Shown: piece by piece, positions 1 through 6,827 of the stretch | Layout: each line of letters begins with the position of its first letter | Numbering within the stretch: position 1 is the stretch's first letter | NCBI GenBank assembly: GCA_018970025.1 | Contig: JAGWXF010000001.1 | Location: 1 to 64,000 of the forward strand | DNA: 64,000 nucleotides | Reading direction: 5' to 3' | Source: Actinomycetales bacterium | GTDB taxonomy: Bacteria; Actinomycetota; Actinomycetes; S36-B12 | Position numbers and translations under genes: made by a program | Notes under the pieces: model-generated | What the model was told of the DNA's origin: nothing | Database searches by the model: none | Seen by the model: only the letters and a program-made list of their open reading frames with translations

Positions 1-108
1 CATGGCGAGAGGGAAACGCCCGGCTCCATTCCGAACCCGGAAGCTAAGCCTCTCAGCGCCGATGGTACTGCTCGGGTGACTGGGTGGGAGAGTAGGACAC
101 CGCCGGAC
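1..108 (+). rRNA. rrf: 5S ribosomal RNA, 3' part (5' end outside window)
   Basis: The first ~108 bases match the conserved body of bacterial 5S rRNA: the segment around GAGAGGGAAACGCCCGG, then CCGAACCCGGAAGCTAAG, and the closing helix ending in ACCGCC. About ten 5' bases, which would pair with that last helix, lie before the window. The 23S and 16S genes would be expected upstream. The exact 3' end could differ by a few bases. Confidence 0.95.
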
Positions 109-117
109 AATCGTTGG

Positions 118-149
118 AAAGGGGCCATTCCGTAAGGATGGCCCCTTTT
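118..149 (+). terminator. Intrinsic terminator of the rRNA operon
   Basis: A strong hairpin begins about ten bases after the 5S end. The arms GGGGCCATTCC and GGATGGCCCC pair with one bulged T across a GTAA tetraloop, and TTTTCC follows. A-rich sequence before and T-rich sequence after give a classical Rho-independent terminator, well placed to end rRNA transcription. Confidence 0.9.
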
Positions 150-217
150 CCTTTGAGCGATGGTTTCGAAGTCGGGATGAAGCGTTGGGTAGTGCGTCGA
201 CTGTTGGTGGAGGTGCT

Positions 218-1306
218 GTGGGCGGGCAAGCGGATGCCGGGCGAGGACCGGAGCGGTCGTCTGGTCCGAGGCGTGGTGCGAGTCGTGGCCCGAGTGGGCC
301 CGGTCAGGGGCGGCGTTCGGGTGCGACGGCAAGATCCTCGGACGGTCAGCCCCGCCGGACGTCAGGCCGTCCGGGCGCTGGTACTGACGCTGCCTCGGCA
401 GCCCAGGGCGGATCGAGGCGGTTCGCTCCTGGCGACGCCCGGCGGTCCGGGGATTCGCGTAGGGTTCAGGGCTCGAGCAGGGATCAGGGCCCGCGTCGTC
501 CAACGGGCGACAGCCGGCCCGTCGATAGTCGCCGCGCTGATGGGGGCCGCGCTGATGGGGGCCGCGCTGATGGGGGCCGCGCTGATGGGGGCCGCGTTGC
601 AGAGCCGCGGATACCCGATGACGTCCAGGCCGAGGAACTGGAACGCGGCACCCTTCTGGAGTTGCGAACACTCCCGGAAGGCCTAGCGAATACGGTGGCT
701 CGGCACCTCGTGGCAGCGCAGCGGTGTCTTGCGCTGGGCGATCTTGAGCAGGCTGCTGATCACGTGGAGGCGGCTCGGCGTCGGGCTGCCCGAATCGCTG
801 CTGTGCGAGAGGCGGGGGCGATCATTGCCTATCAGCGTGGTCGGTACTCCGACGCTATCAAGGAGATCCGGACCGTTAGGCGAATGTCGTCCTCTCCTGA
901 GTTCCTGCCGATGCTTGCCGACTGCGAGCGTGGCCTCGGTCGTCCGCAGAGAGCGCTTGACCTCGTGCGCGGCGTGGACATGAGCAGGCTGGATCCGGAG
1001 GTCAAGATCGAGTTGCTCATCGTGACCGCGGGCGCACGTGCCGACCTTGGGGATCTTGATGCGGCTGTTGTCACGCTGCGAGTCCCGGAACTGACGCGAC
1101 TGAAGCCCGGGACGGCACGTGCTCGCCTGCAGTATGCGTATGCCGACATGCTGCTGCGGGCAGGGCGCCGTCAGGAGGCGTGGGAGTGGATGGAGCGTGC
1201 GGCTGGGTCGGACATCAACCAGGAGACTGACGCATTAGAGCGATGTGACGAGTTCGCTGGGCAGATATTCAGCCAGGAGGACCAGAACGGCGACCAGCGA
1301 TCATGA
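218..1306 (+). CDS. TPR-like protein with disordered Arg/Gly/Ser-rich N-terminus
   Basis: The product is about 362 residues. Residues 1 to ~140 are low-complexity Gly/Arg/Ser/Asp and include a run of RADGG pentapeptides. The rest is helical and TPR-like, with repeats such as HLVAAQRCLALGDLEQAADH and YAYADMLLRAGRRQEAWEWM. I recognise it as the conserved actinobacterial TPR protein found near the tlyA-nadK-recN locus (comparable to M. tuberculosis Rv1691); its biochemical role is unknown. GTG 218 is preferred because GGAGG lies at 209-213; an in-frame TTG at 185 would add 11 residues. The gene ends convergently with the MBL gene, overlapping it by six bases. Confidence 0.8.
   Translation: MGGQADAGRGPERSSGPRRGASRGPSGPGQGRRSGATARSSDGQPRRTSGRPGAGTDAASAAQGGSRRFAPGDARRSGDSRRVQGSSRDQGPRRPTGDSRPVDSRRADGGRADGGRADGGRADGGRVAEPRIPDDVQAEELERGTLLELRTLPEGLANTVARHLVAAQRCLALGDLEQAADHVEAARRRAARIAAVREAGAIIAYQRGRYSDAIKEIRTVRRMSSSPEFLPMLADCERGLGRPQRALDLVRGVDMSRLDPEVKIELLIVTAGARADLGDLDAAVVTLRVPELTRLKPGTARARLQYAYADMLLRAGRRQEAWEWMERAAGSDINQETDALERCDEFAGQIFSQEDQNGDQRS
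533..592 (+). repeat. Four tandem 15-bp repeats encoding RADGG
   Basis: The 15-base unit CGCGCTGATGGGGGC occurs four times in perfect tandem. It is translated in frame as RADGG within the disordered N-terminal part of the TPR-like protein. Because the unit is a multiple of three, copy-number change would not shift the frame. Confidence 0.95.
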
Positions 1307-2272
1307 CTGCGTCTGGTCGAGCCATCGGCTGATGCCGCTCACGTTGGCAGCGATACTCGAGAGCGCCTCGAAGCGCTCATGAGTCTCCTCATCCCCGTAG
1401 TAGGACGGATTCCTAACTCGGTCACGTTCCCGCACCATGGCGATGGCGTGGTCGAGGTCGGGCGACGTCGAGCGGGCCAGTCGCACCCCCTCGACCCAGT
1501 ACTGAAGCTCAGCGACTGACGCATCGAGGATCGCTTCCACGTCGCTCACCGGCCCAAAGTGGGAGAACAGCAGGCGAGTCGGCCTCGTCTGCCGCATCCG
1601 CTCCAGTGAGTCGAGCGTCTGTTCCAGGCTGAAGTCGGGTGGCGGGGTAGCGGGGCGAACCTGCTGGGTCTGGGGTACGTACACGCCCGCGGCATCACCC
1701 GTGTAGAGGTCCCCGGTCTGGGAATCAAGCAGACCGATGTGGTGCGAGGCATGACCGGGGTTGTGGAATGCTTCCAGTCGACGTCCGCCTCCGAGATCGA
1801 CCTCGCCAACGTCGGCAAGCGCAGTGATCCGATCCGCTGGGGTAGCAAGGAGCTCGCCGAAGAGACGATCCATGTCGTCGCCGAACACCTGTCGAGCGCT
1901 CGCGACAAGCCTCGCAGGGTCCGCTAGGTGACGGGCCCCACGCTCATGAACCACGATCGTGGCTTCGGGGAATGCTGAGGCCAGGTCGCCCACGCCCCCT
2001 GCATGGTCCAGATGGATGTGGGTGACGACGATCGTGGCGAGGTCGGAACTACCGATGCCGAGCCCTGCCAGCTCCTCTACGACGATAGGCGCGGAGAGGG
2101 CCGACCCTGTCTCGACCAAGCACGGTCGGCTGCTGCGAATGAGATAGCTGGACGTGATGCTCTCGTACCCACCCATGCGCGTATCGATCAGGAAGACGTC
2201 ATCACCCAGGCTCCTGACGTGTGCTGGGTCGGTCGGTGCGCCCTCACGGTGATCCACAGGCGCATTGTTCAC
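1301..2272 (-). CDS. Metallo-beta-lactamase-fold hydrolase
   Basis: The 323-residue protein has the full MBL metal-binding set. It shows THIHLDH with H85, H87, D89 and H90, then H174 in NPGH, D193 in TGDAAG and H238 in FSHFG. This indicates a dinuclear zinc hydrolase of the glyoxalase II/RNase Z-like superfamily; the substrate cannot be told. It is cytosolic, with no signal peptide. The GTG start at 2272 lies 67 bases from the divergent SSB-like gene. Its stop codon lies inside the end of the convergent TPR gene, so the two mRNAs overlap at their 3' ends. Confidence 0.85.
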   Translation of the reverse strand: MNNAPVDHREGAPTDPAHVRSLGDDVFLIDTRMGGYESITSSYLIRSSRPCLVETGSALSAPIVVEELAGLGIGSSDLATIVVTHIHLDHAGGVGDLASAFPEATIVVHERGARHLADPARLVASARQVFGDDMDRLFGELLATPADRITALADVGEVDLGGGRRLEAFHNPGHASHHIGLLDSQTGDLYTGDAAGVYVPQTQQVRPATPPPDFSLEQTLDSLERMRQTRPTRLLFSHFGPVSDVEAILDASVAELQYWVEGVRLARSTSPDLDHAIAMVRERDRVRNPSYYGDEETHERFEALSSIAANVSGISRWLDQTQS

Positions 2273-2327
2273 GGTGAATCTGCCTCACAGCAAGGCATGC
2301 GAGATGGCCTGCCGTCCAAGCCCGCCG

Positions 2328-2333
2328 CATCCT
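2328..2333 (+). promoter_or_regulatory. Probable -10 hexamer (CATCCT) of a leaderless SSB-like transcript
   Basis: CATCCT ends six bases before ATG 2340, and no Shine-Dalgarno sequence precedes that ATG. It differs from the TANNNT pattern seen before other genes here only by C in the first position, so this is a weaker case. Confidence 0.35.
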
Positions 2334-2339
2334 GTTCCG

Positions 2340-2726
2340 ATGAGCGACAGCCCGGTGAACGCAGCGGTGCCAGCAGCGCAGCATCCCCCGCAGTCTCCGC
2401 AGCCTCCGACCGTGGCGGCCAACGAGGTCCGACTCGTCGGCCGCCTCGGGGCCAGGGTCGTCGTCCGGGACCTGCCCAGCGGAGACCAGCTGACCGAGTT
2501 CTCCGTCGTCGTGAGCCGTGAGGCGTCCGGCCGAGCTCGGAAGGTCGACGCGGTTCCCTGTCAGTCCATCCTGCCCGAGGTCCGAGCCGAGATTCACTGC
2601 CTGCCGCAGGGATCGTGGGTCGAGATCCGCGGGCAGCTCCGGCGCAGGTTCTGGCGCGGATCCCAGGGCCTAGGTAGTGCCCTCGCGGTTGAGGCCAGCC
2701 ATGTGGCCCTGGTAGCCGCCTCGTGA
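2340..2726 (+). CDS. Single-stranded DNA-binding (SSB/OB-fold) family protein
   Basis: The product is 128 residues. Residues ~28-125 follow the SSB OB-fold pattern: NEVRLVGRLG, FSVVVSRE, then LPQGSWVEIRGQLRRRFW and a final hydrophobic strand. The N-terminus is Pro/Ala-rich, and the protein ends in VALVAAS. It lacks the acidic C-terminal tip by which replicative SSB recruits partners, so it is more likely a paralogue than the essential SSB. ATG 2340 was chosen because it starts just before the Pro-rich lead and clears the divergent MBL gene start. An upstream extension to 2265 would overlap that gene. Confidence 0.75.
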   Translation: MSDSPVNAAVPAAQHPPQSPQPPTVAANEVRLVGRLGARVVVRDLPSGDQLTEFSVVVSREASGRARKVDAVPCQSILPEVRAEIHCLPQGSWVEIRGQLRRRFWRGSQGLGSALAVEASHVALVAAS

Positions 2727-2851
2727 CCATGCCCGGACCGACCGCCACCTTGGGCGCGCAGCTGTCGAGCAGGCCGGTCGCAGGCGTAACGCGGCGTCGA
2801 TGTTGCCGGCCTCTCGGCGCTGGTCAGCGCCGACCCGTGGGAGAATCACGT

Positions 2852-3328
2852 GTGGCTTCGCCCGTTCCAGGCCCTGATGGCATCGACGCTCCAGGTGGCG
2901 AGCCATCGGGCACCCCGTACGAGTGGTACCACCGTGCCATGGGGCTGCTCGGAACCGGAAACCCCGAGGCCGCCCTTCTTCTGCTGGACCGCCTGCTCAT
3001 CACCGACCCTGACTCGCTGTCGGTTCGGGAGGCGTATGCGCGGGCCCTGTTTGATGCTCGTCGATACGAGCATGCCGCCGTGGCGTTCGAGAGCATCCTG
3101 GAACGAGCGCCCGATGACGACTACGCCCACTTTGGGCTCGGGATGTGCCTATGGCGCCAGCAGCGCTTCCAGCGGGCCCGGGACGAACTGGCAATGGCGT
3201 TCGTCATGCGGCCGCATCGTGCCGAGTACGCACGGGCACTTGCACAGGTGAAGGCGACCTTGCGGGCACGCTCCGTCAGCATGCTTCCGCCTGACGGCCC
3301 CGGAGCACGGGCGGAAGGCTCGCAGTGA
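2852..3328 (+). CDS. Small tetratricopeptide-repeat protein
   Basis: This 158-residue protein contains at least two TPR-type helical hairpins. Examples are WYHRAMGLLGTGNPEAALLL, YARALFDARRYEHAAVAFES and YAHFGLGMCLWRQQRFQRAR. It probably acts as a protein-protein interaction module; the partner is unknown. GTG 2852 is preferred because GGGAG lies ~9 bases upstream. A longer reading from 2723 would add a Cys/Arg-rich stretch of poor coding quality. Its TGA overlaps the start of the HAD phosphatase gene, so the two are probably translationally coupled. Confidence 0.75.
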   Translation: MASPVPGPDGIDAPGGEPSGTPYEWYHRAMGLLGTGNPEAALLLLDRLLITDPDSLSVREAYARALFDARRYEHAAVAFESILERAPDDDYAHFGLGMCLWRQQRFQRARDELAMAFVMRPHRAEYARALAQVKATLRARSVSMLPPDGPGARAEGSQ

Positions 3329-4152
3329 TGGGCGAACCGGCCGGAGGTCACGATGTCCTGCTCCTCGATCTCGACGGGGTCGTGTACGTGGGCGAGGATC
3401 CGGTGCCCTGGGCGGTCGAGTCGATCACTTCTGCATTGGCGCAGGGCATCCGCGTTGCGTACGTGACGAACAATGCGTCGCGTCCCCCGGGTCAGGTCGC
3501 TGCGCATCTGCGCTCGCTCGGGGTCCCGGCGACGGGCGAGGATGTCATCACGTCCTCGATGGCCGGTGCAGCGCTGATGGCTGATCGGGTGCCCGGTGGT
3601 CGAGTGCTCGCCGTGGGTGGCGAGGGAGTGGCATCGGCGCTCCGCGAGCGCGGCCTCACGCCGGTTTCTTCATATGACGAGCACACCGCTGGCGTCATGC
3701 AGGGCTACGGCCCTGATGTCGGCTGGCGTGAACTCGCAGAGGCGACCTATGCGGTTCGAGCCGGCCTGCCGTGGGTCGCCACGAATCTGGATCGGACGTT
3801 GCCGACCCCTCGTGGGCCAGCCCCTGGCAATGGCTCGCTGGTCGACCTTGTCGCGATCGTGTCCGGTCGTCGACCTGACGTTGTCGCCGGCAAGCCGGAG
3901 CCGGCCCTGCTCCAGGAGGCGCTTCGGCGCACCGGAGCACAGCGGCCGCTCGTCATCGGCGATCGACTTGATACCGACATCGCCGCCGGCCATCGACTCG
4001 GCCTGCCGACGCTGCTGGTCCTCACCGGCATCAGCAGCGAGGCGGACGCGATTGCCGCCGGTCCAGGCTGGCGACCCGACTACGTGGCGGAGGACCTGCG
4101 CTGCCTGATGCCCGGCCGCGCATGGCGCACGCTGGCCGCCGAGGCAGGGTAG
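3325..4152 (+). CDS. HAD superfamily (subclass IIA, NagD-like) phosphatase
   Basis: The 275-residue protein shows the HAD motifs in order: the nucleophile motif LLDLDGVV (D15, D17), motif II TNNAS (48-52), the conserved lysine in AGKPEP (~195) and motif IV GDRLDTDI (~214-220). The large cap between motifs II and III is the C2a type of NagD/p-nitrophenylphosphatase-like enzymes. It should hydrolyse small phosphate esters in the cytosol; the natural substrate is not evident. The position upstream of tlyA matches Rv1692 of M. tuberculosis, described as a glycerol-3-phosphate phosphatase, which is a reasonable guess here. GTG 3325 and ATG 3328 are both possible starts. Confidence 0.88.
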   Translation: MMGEPAGGHDVLLLDLDGVVYVGEDPVPWAVESITSALAQGIRVAYVTNNASRPPGQVAAHLRSLGVPATGEDVITSSMAGAALMADRVPGGRVLAVGGEGVASALRERGLTPVSSYDEHTAGVMQGYGPDVGWRELAEATYAVRAGLPWVATNLDRTLPTPRGPAPGNGSLVDLVAIVSGRRPDVVAGKPEPALLQEALRRTGAQRPLVIGDRLDTDIAAGHRLGLPTLLVLTGISSEADAIAAGPGWRPDYVAEDLRCLMPGRAWRTLAAEAG

Positions 4153-4213
4153 CGTGCACGCTGGCGGGCGGGCTCCGGACCGTCGCCTCCAGGACGCCAT
4201 GCCCCAGCACGAT

Positions 4214-4258
4214 GTACTCCCAGAGGACGTACTCCCAGAGGACGTGCTCCCCCACGAT
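4214..4258 (+). repeat. Tandem 15-bp repeat in the intergenic leader
   Basis: The unit GTACTCCCAGAGGAC occurs twice exactly (4214-4228, 4229-4243) and is followed by a diverged copy, GTGCTCCCCCACGAT. It fills much of the gap between the HAD phosphatase and the next gene, upstream of that gene's ribosome-binding site. Confidence 0.85.
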
Positions 4259-4304
4259 GGACCCCGGATCCAGGCACCACGTATCGAGGATGGAAGGTGA
4301 CGCG

Positions 4305-4760
4305 ATGCTTGAAGACCTACGAGGCTATGTCCAGGTGGCCACGGGACTGACCGAGGTCACCACGGCCAAGGCGAGGCAGATCGTGTCGTCCCTGCTGACG
4401 CAGGGATTTGCACTGTCGACCAAGGGGCCGGAGCTCATCGGCCAGGTGCAGCAGATGGCCGACGATCTGCTGTCGACGGGGCGGGACAACCGGGAGGTGC
4501 TGATCGGCCTGATCCGAACGGAGGTCGATCGAACGGTTGGGCGAATGGGATTCGTTCGTGAGGACGAACTGGCCGCCGTGCGACGGCAGGTGCAGCGCCT
4601 GGAGGAAGCGTTGCGGACGCTCGAGTCCGAGTCGAAGGGTGCTGATCGACCTGGACAGACCGTGCCGGCAGCAGGCAAGGCGGGCGAAGCCGCCGTCGAT
4701 GGGGACGCGCCGAAGCCGCGCAAGAAGAAGGTTCTCGTGGATCCCCAGGAGCAGTCGTGA
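4305..4760 (+). CDS. Small coiled-coil, phasin-like protein
   Basis: The product is 151 residues. Residues 1-75 form a helical region (LEDLRGYVQVATGLTEVTTA, LLSTGRDNREVLIGLIRTEV). A heptad-like coiled coil follows (~82-108, DELAAVRRQVQRLEEALRTL), then an Ala/Gly tail with a basic patch (PKPRKKKVLV). This layout resembles polyhydroxyalkanoate granule-associated or phasin-like proteins common in actinobacteria; granule binding is inference only. The ATG at 4305 is set by GGAAGG seven bases upstream. Its TGA overlaps the GTG of the next small gene. Confidence 0.75.
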   Translation: MLEDLRGYVQVATGLTEVTTAKARQIVSSLLTQGFALSTKGPELIGQVQQMADDLLSTGRDNREVLIGLIRTEVDRTVGRMGFVREDELAAVRRQVQRLEEALRTLESESKGADRPGQTVPAAGKAGEAAVDGDAPKPRKKKVLVDPQEQS

Positions 4761-5068
4761 GCCAGGATGCGATGGAGACAGGTGCTCGTGACGAAGCCGT
4801 GGAGGCAAGCGCATCGGCCGAGGCCCCGAGTCCCCAAGGGCTGGATGACGACGGGGTCGGCTCGGATGATGGCACGCTGATCCTCCGGCAGGAGGGCATG
4901 GACATGGTCCTTCCGGTATGGGAGCCGACCGGCGATCCTGAAGTCGACGCGGCACTGGACGAGCTGGCAGGTCTGGATGATCTCCCGGCAGCCGAGCACG
5001 CCGGAGTCTTTGACTCCGTTCATCGTCGACTCCATGGCCGGCTCTCGGGCCTGGCATCTGGCGCGTAG
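4757..5068 (+). CDS. Small acidic conserved actinobacterial protein
   Basis: A 103-residue acidic protein with no domain I can name. The first 40 residues are low-complexity Ala/Ser/Asp/Glu. The C-terminal half has the conserved-looking core VLPVWEPTGDPEVDAALDEL and the end SVHRRLHGRLSGL. A small protein of this kind usually sits just before tlyA in actinobacteria (compare Rv1693). GTG 4757 overlaps the preceding TGA, and tlyA starts 14 bases after its stop, so it is inside the operon. Function unknown. Confidence 0.75.
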   Translation: MSQDAMETGARDEAVEASASAEAPSPQGLDDDGVGSDDGTLILRQEGMDMVLPVWEPTGDPEVDAALDELAGLDDLPAAEHAGVFDSVHRRLHGRLSGLASGA

Positions 5069-5082
5069 CGAGGACCCTCGCC

Positions 5083-5922
5083 ATGCCCCGTCGACGCCTT
5101 GACGCCGAGCTGGCTCGACGCGGGCTGGCGCGATCCCGTGAGCACGCCCAGGTCCTCATCGCGTCCGGCTCCGTGGTCGTGAAGGGCGTGCGTGCCGCGA
5201 AGCCTGCGACCTGGGTCGATGATGCCGATCGCATCGAGGTCAGCGAGCAGGCGGGCGGGTATGTCTCTCGTGGCGCCCACAAGCTCGTCGGAGCGCTGGA
5301 CTGCTTCTCGGGGCTCGGCATTGCCGGCCGAACGGCCCTGGATGCAGGCGCATCGACGGGCGGCTTCACCGAGGTCCTGCTCGAGCGCGGGGCGGCTGGC
5401 GTGCTGGCAGTAGATGTCGGATACGGGCAGCTGGCCTGGTCGCTCCGGCAGGACAGCAGGGTGACGCCGATGGAGCGCACGAACGTTCGGTACCTGCAGC
5501 CAGGGGTGCTCGCTCGGATGCCTGATCTGGTCGTGGCAGACCTGTCCTTCATCTCCCTGGTGACGGTGCTGCCGGCACTGGTCGAATGCTCGGGCCCGGA
5601 GGCAGACCTCCTGCTCCTGGTGAAGCCGCAGTTCGAGGTGGGCCGAGATCGGGTCGGAGACGGGGTCATTCGCGACCCCGCTCTTCGGGCGGCATCCGTG
5701 CGCCGGGTTGCCGTGGTCGCGATGGGCATGGGACTGCATGTCCACGGAGTCGTGGCGAGCTGCCTGCCGGGTCCCAGCGGGAATGTGGAGTACTTCATCT
5801 GGCTGGCCAAGGAGCAGGCCGAGCACCGTGGCGTTGCTGCGTGTCTGGCCGGGGAGCCGGCCGCGGTGGCCGCTACGCTCGACCGGGCGATCGAAGCTGC
5901 CGTGCTCGAGGGACCTGCATGA
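5083..5922 (+). CDS. tlyA: TlyA-type rRNA 2'-O-methyltransferase
   Basis: A 279-residue protein with an N-terminal S4 RNA-binding domain (about 1-60, RRRLDAELARRGLARSREHA) and an FtsJ/RrmJ-like SAM methyltransferase domain. The SAM site is LDAGASTGGFTEVLL (~86-100). The catalytic-type residues lie in VVADLSF and LLVKPQFE. TlyA enzymes methylate C1409 of 16S and C1920 of 23S rRNA using SAM, and this affects capreomycin sensitivity. The length is normal. It is followed directly by nadK, overlapping ATGA, as in M. tuberculosis Rv1694-Rv1695. Confidence 0.94.
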   Translation: MPRRRLDAELARRGLARSREHAQVLIASGSVVVKGVRAAKPATWVDDADRIEVSEQAGGYVSRGAHKLVGALDCFSGLGIAGRTALDAGASTGGFTEVLLERGAAGVLAVDVGYGQLAWSLRQDSRVTPMERTNVRYLQPGVLARMPDLVVADLSFISLVTVLPALVECSGPEADLLLLVKPQFEVGRDRVGDGVIRDPALRAASVRRVAVVAMGMGLHVHGVVASCLPGPSGNVEYFIWLAKEQAEHRGVAACLAGEPAAVAATLDRAIEAAVLEGPA

Positions 5923-6827
5923 GCACCGCCGGGCCGCGGCGAGTCTTGCTGGTCGTGAACACGCGACGACCGGACGCCTGCGCTATAGGCGAGCGAGTGG
6001 CCTTGGAGCTTGCCGAGCGCGGGTTCACCGCCGTGGTCGCGACTGATGACGTCGAGCAGTGGAAGGGCTCTGGGAGTCCACTGGTCGAGCATGTCGAGCC
6101 TGATGAGCATGCGGCCGACGGCTGCTACGCCGTCATCGTCCTGGGCGGCGACGGAACCATCCTTCGTGCAGCGGAGCGCGCCCGGGCCTCGGGTACGCCC
6201 CTCATCGGGGTGAACCTCGGCCATGTGGGCTTCCTGGCCGAGGCCGAGTCGGAGGATGTCGGGGATGTCGTCGATGCTGTCGTCAAGGGCCGATGGCACG
6301 TGGAGGAGCGACTGGCACTGGATGTTCGCGTCCTCGACGCGGGTAGCGATGCCAGCCGGACCTGGGCGCTCAATGAGGTGAGCATCGAGAAGCGCGCTCG
6401 CGAGCGCATGATCGAGGTCGTGGTGGAGATCGACGGGCGTCCGCTGTCCAGATGGGGCTGCGATGGGGTGGTTGCGGCAACCCCGACCGGCTCGACGGCG
6501 TACGCATTCTCAGCGGGCGGGCCGATCGTGTGGCCGGAGGTGGCGGCACTGCTCGTCGTGCCCCTCAGCGCGCATGCCCTGTTCGCCCGGCCGATGGTCG
6601 TGGCTCCGACGAGCGTGGTCGCATTCGAACTGGATCGGAATTCCGATGCCGTTCTCTCCGCGGACGGGCGCCGCATGGTTGAGGTTCCAGGCGGGTCTCG
6701 AATCGAGGTCCGTGCGGATCCGCGGCCGGTGCGCCTGGCCAGGCTTGTCGATGCGCCCTTCACTGATCGCCTCGTCGCCAAGTTCGACCTGCCCGTCGAG
6801 GGCTGGCGGGGCGGGAGCCGCCGGTGA
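5919..6827 (+). CDS. nadK: NAD kinase
   Basis: The 302-residue enzyme phosphorylates NAD to NADP with ATP or polyphosphate. It carries the NAD-kinase signature GGDGT (76-80), the NE motif in LNEVSIEK, and the long conserved block CDGVVAATPTGSTAYAFSAG. ATG 5919 overlaps the tlyA stop (ATGA) and gives the usual family length; a frame open further upstream lies within tlyA. It is the second gene of the tlyA-nadK-recN operon. Confidence 0.96.
   Translation: MSTAGPRRVLLVVNTRRPDACAIGERVALELAERGFTAVVATDDVEQWKGSGSPLVEHVEPDEHAADGCYAVIVLGGDGTILRAAERARASGTPLIGVNLGHVGFLAEAESEDVGDVVDAVVKGRWHVEERLALDVRVLDAGSDASRTWALNEVSIEKRARERMIEVVVEIDGRPLSRWGCDGVVAATPTGSTAYAFSAGGPIVWPEVAALLVVPLSAHALFARPMVVAPTSVVAFELDRNSDAVLSADGRRMVEVPGGSRIEVRADPRPVRLARLVDAPFTDRLVAKFDLPVEGWRGGSRR

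Noticed and set aside
533-592. Short direct repeats considered as a CRISPR remnant
   Set aside because: Units of 12-15 bases are in direct contact without spacers and are translated in frame; no cas genes are present.
4317-6299. Long minus-strand open frame (~660 codons) opposite the phasin-like, tlyA and nadK genes
   Set aside because: It is antisense to well-identified genes, has no recognisable domain, and is the usual by-product of high G/C third positions.
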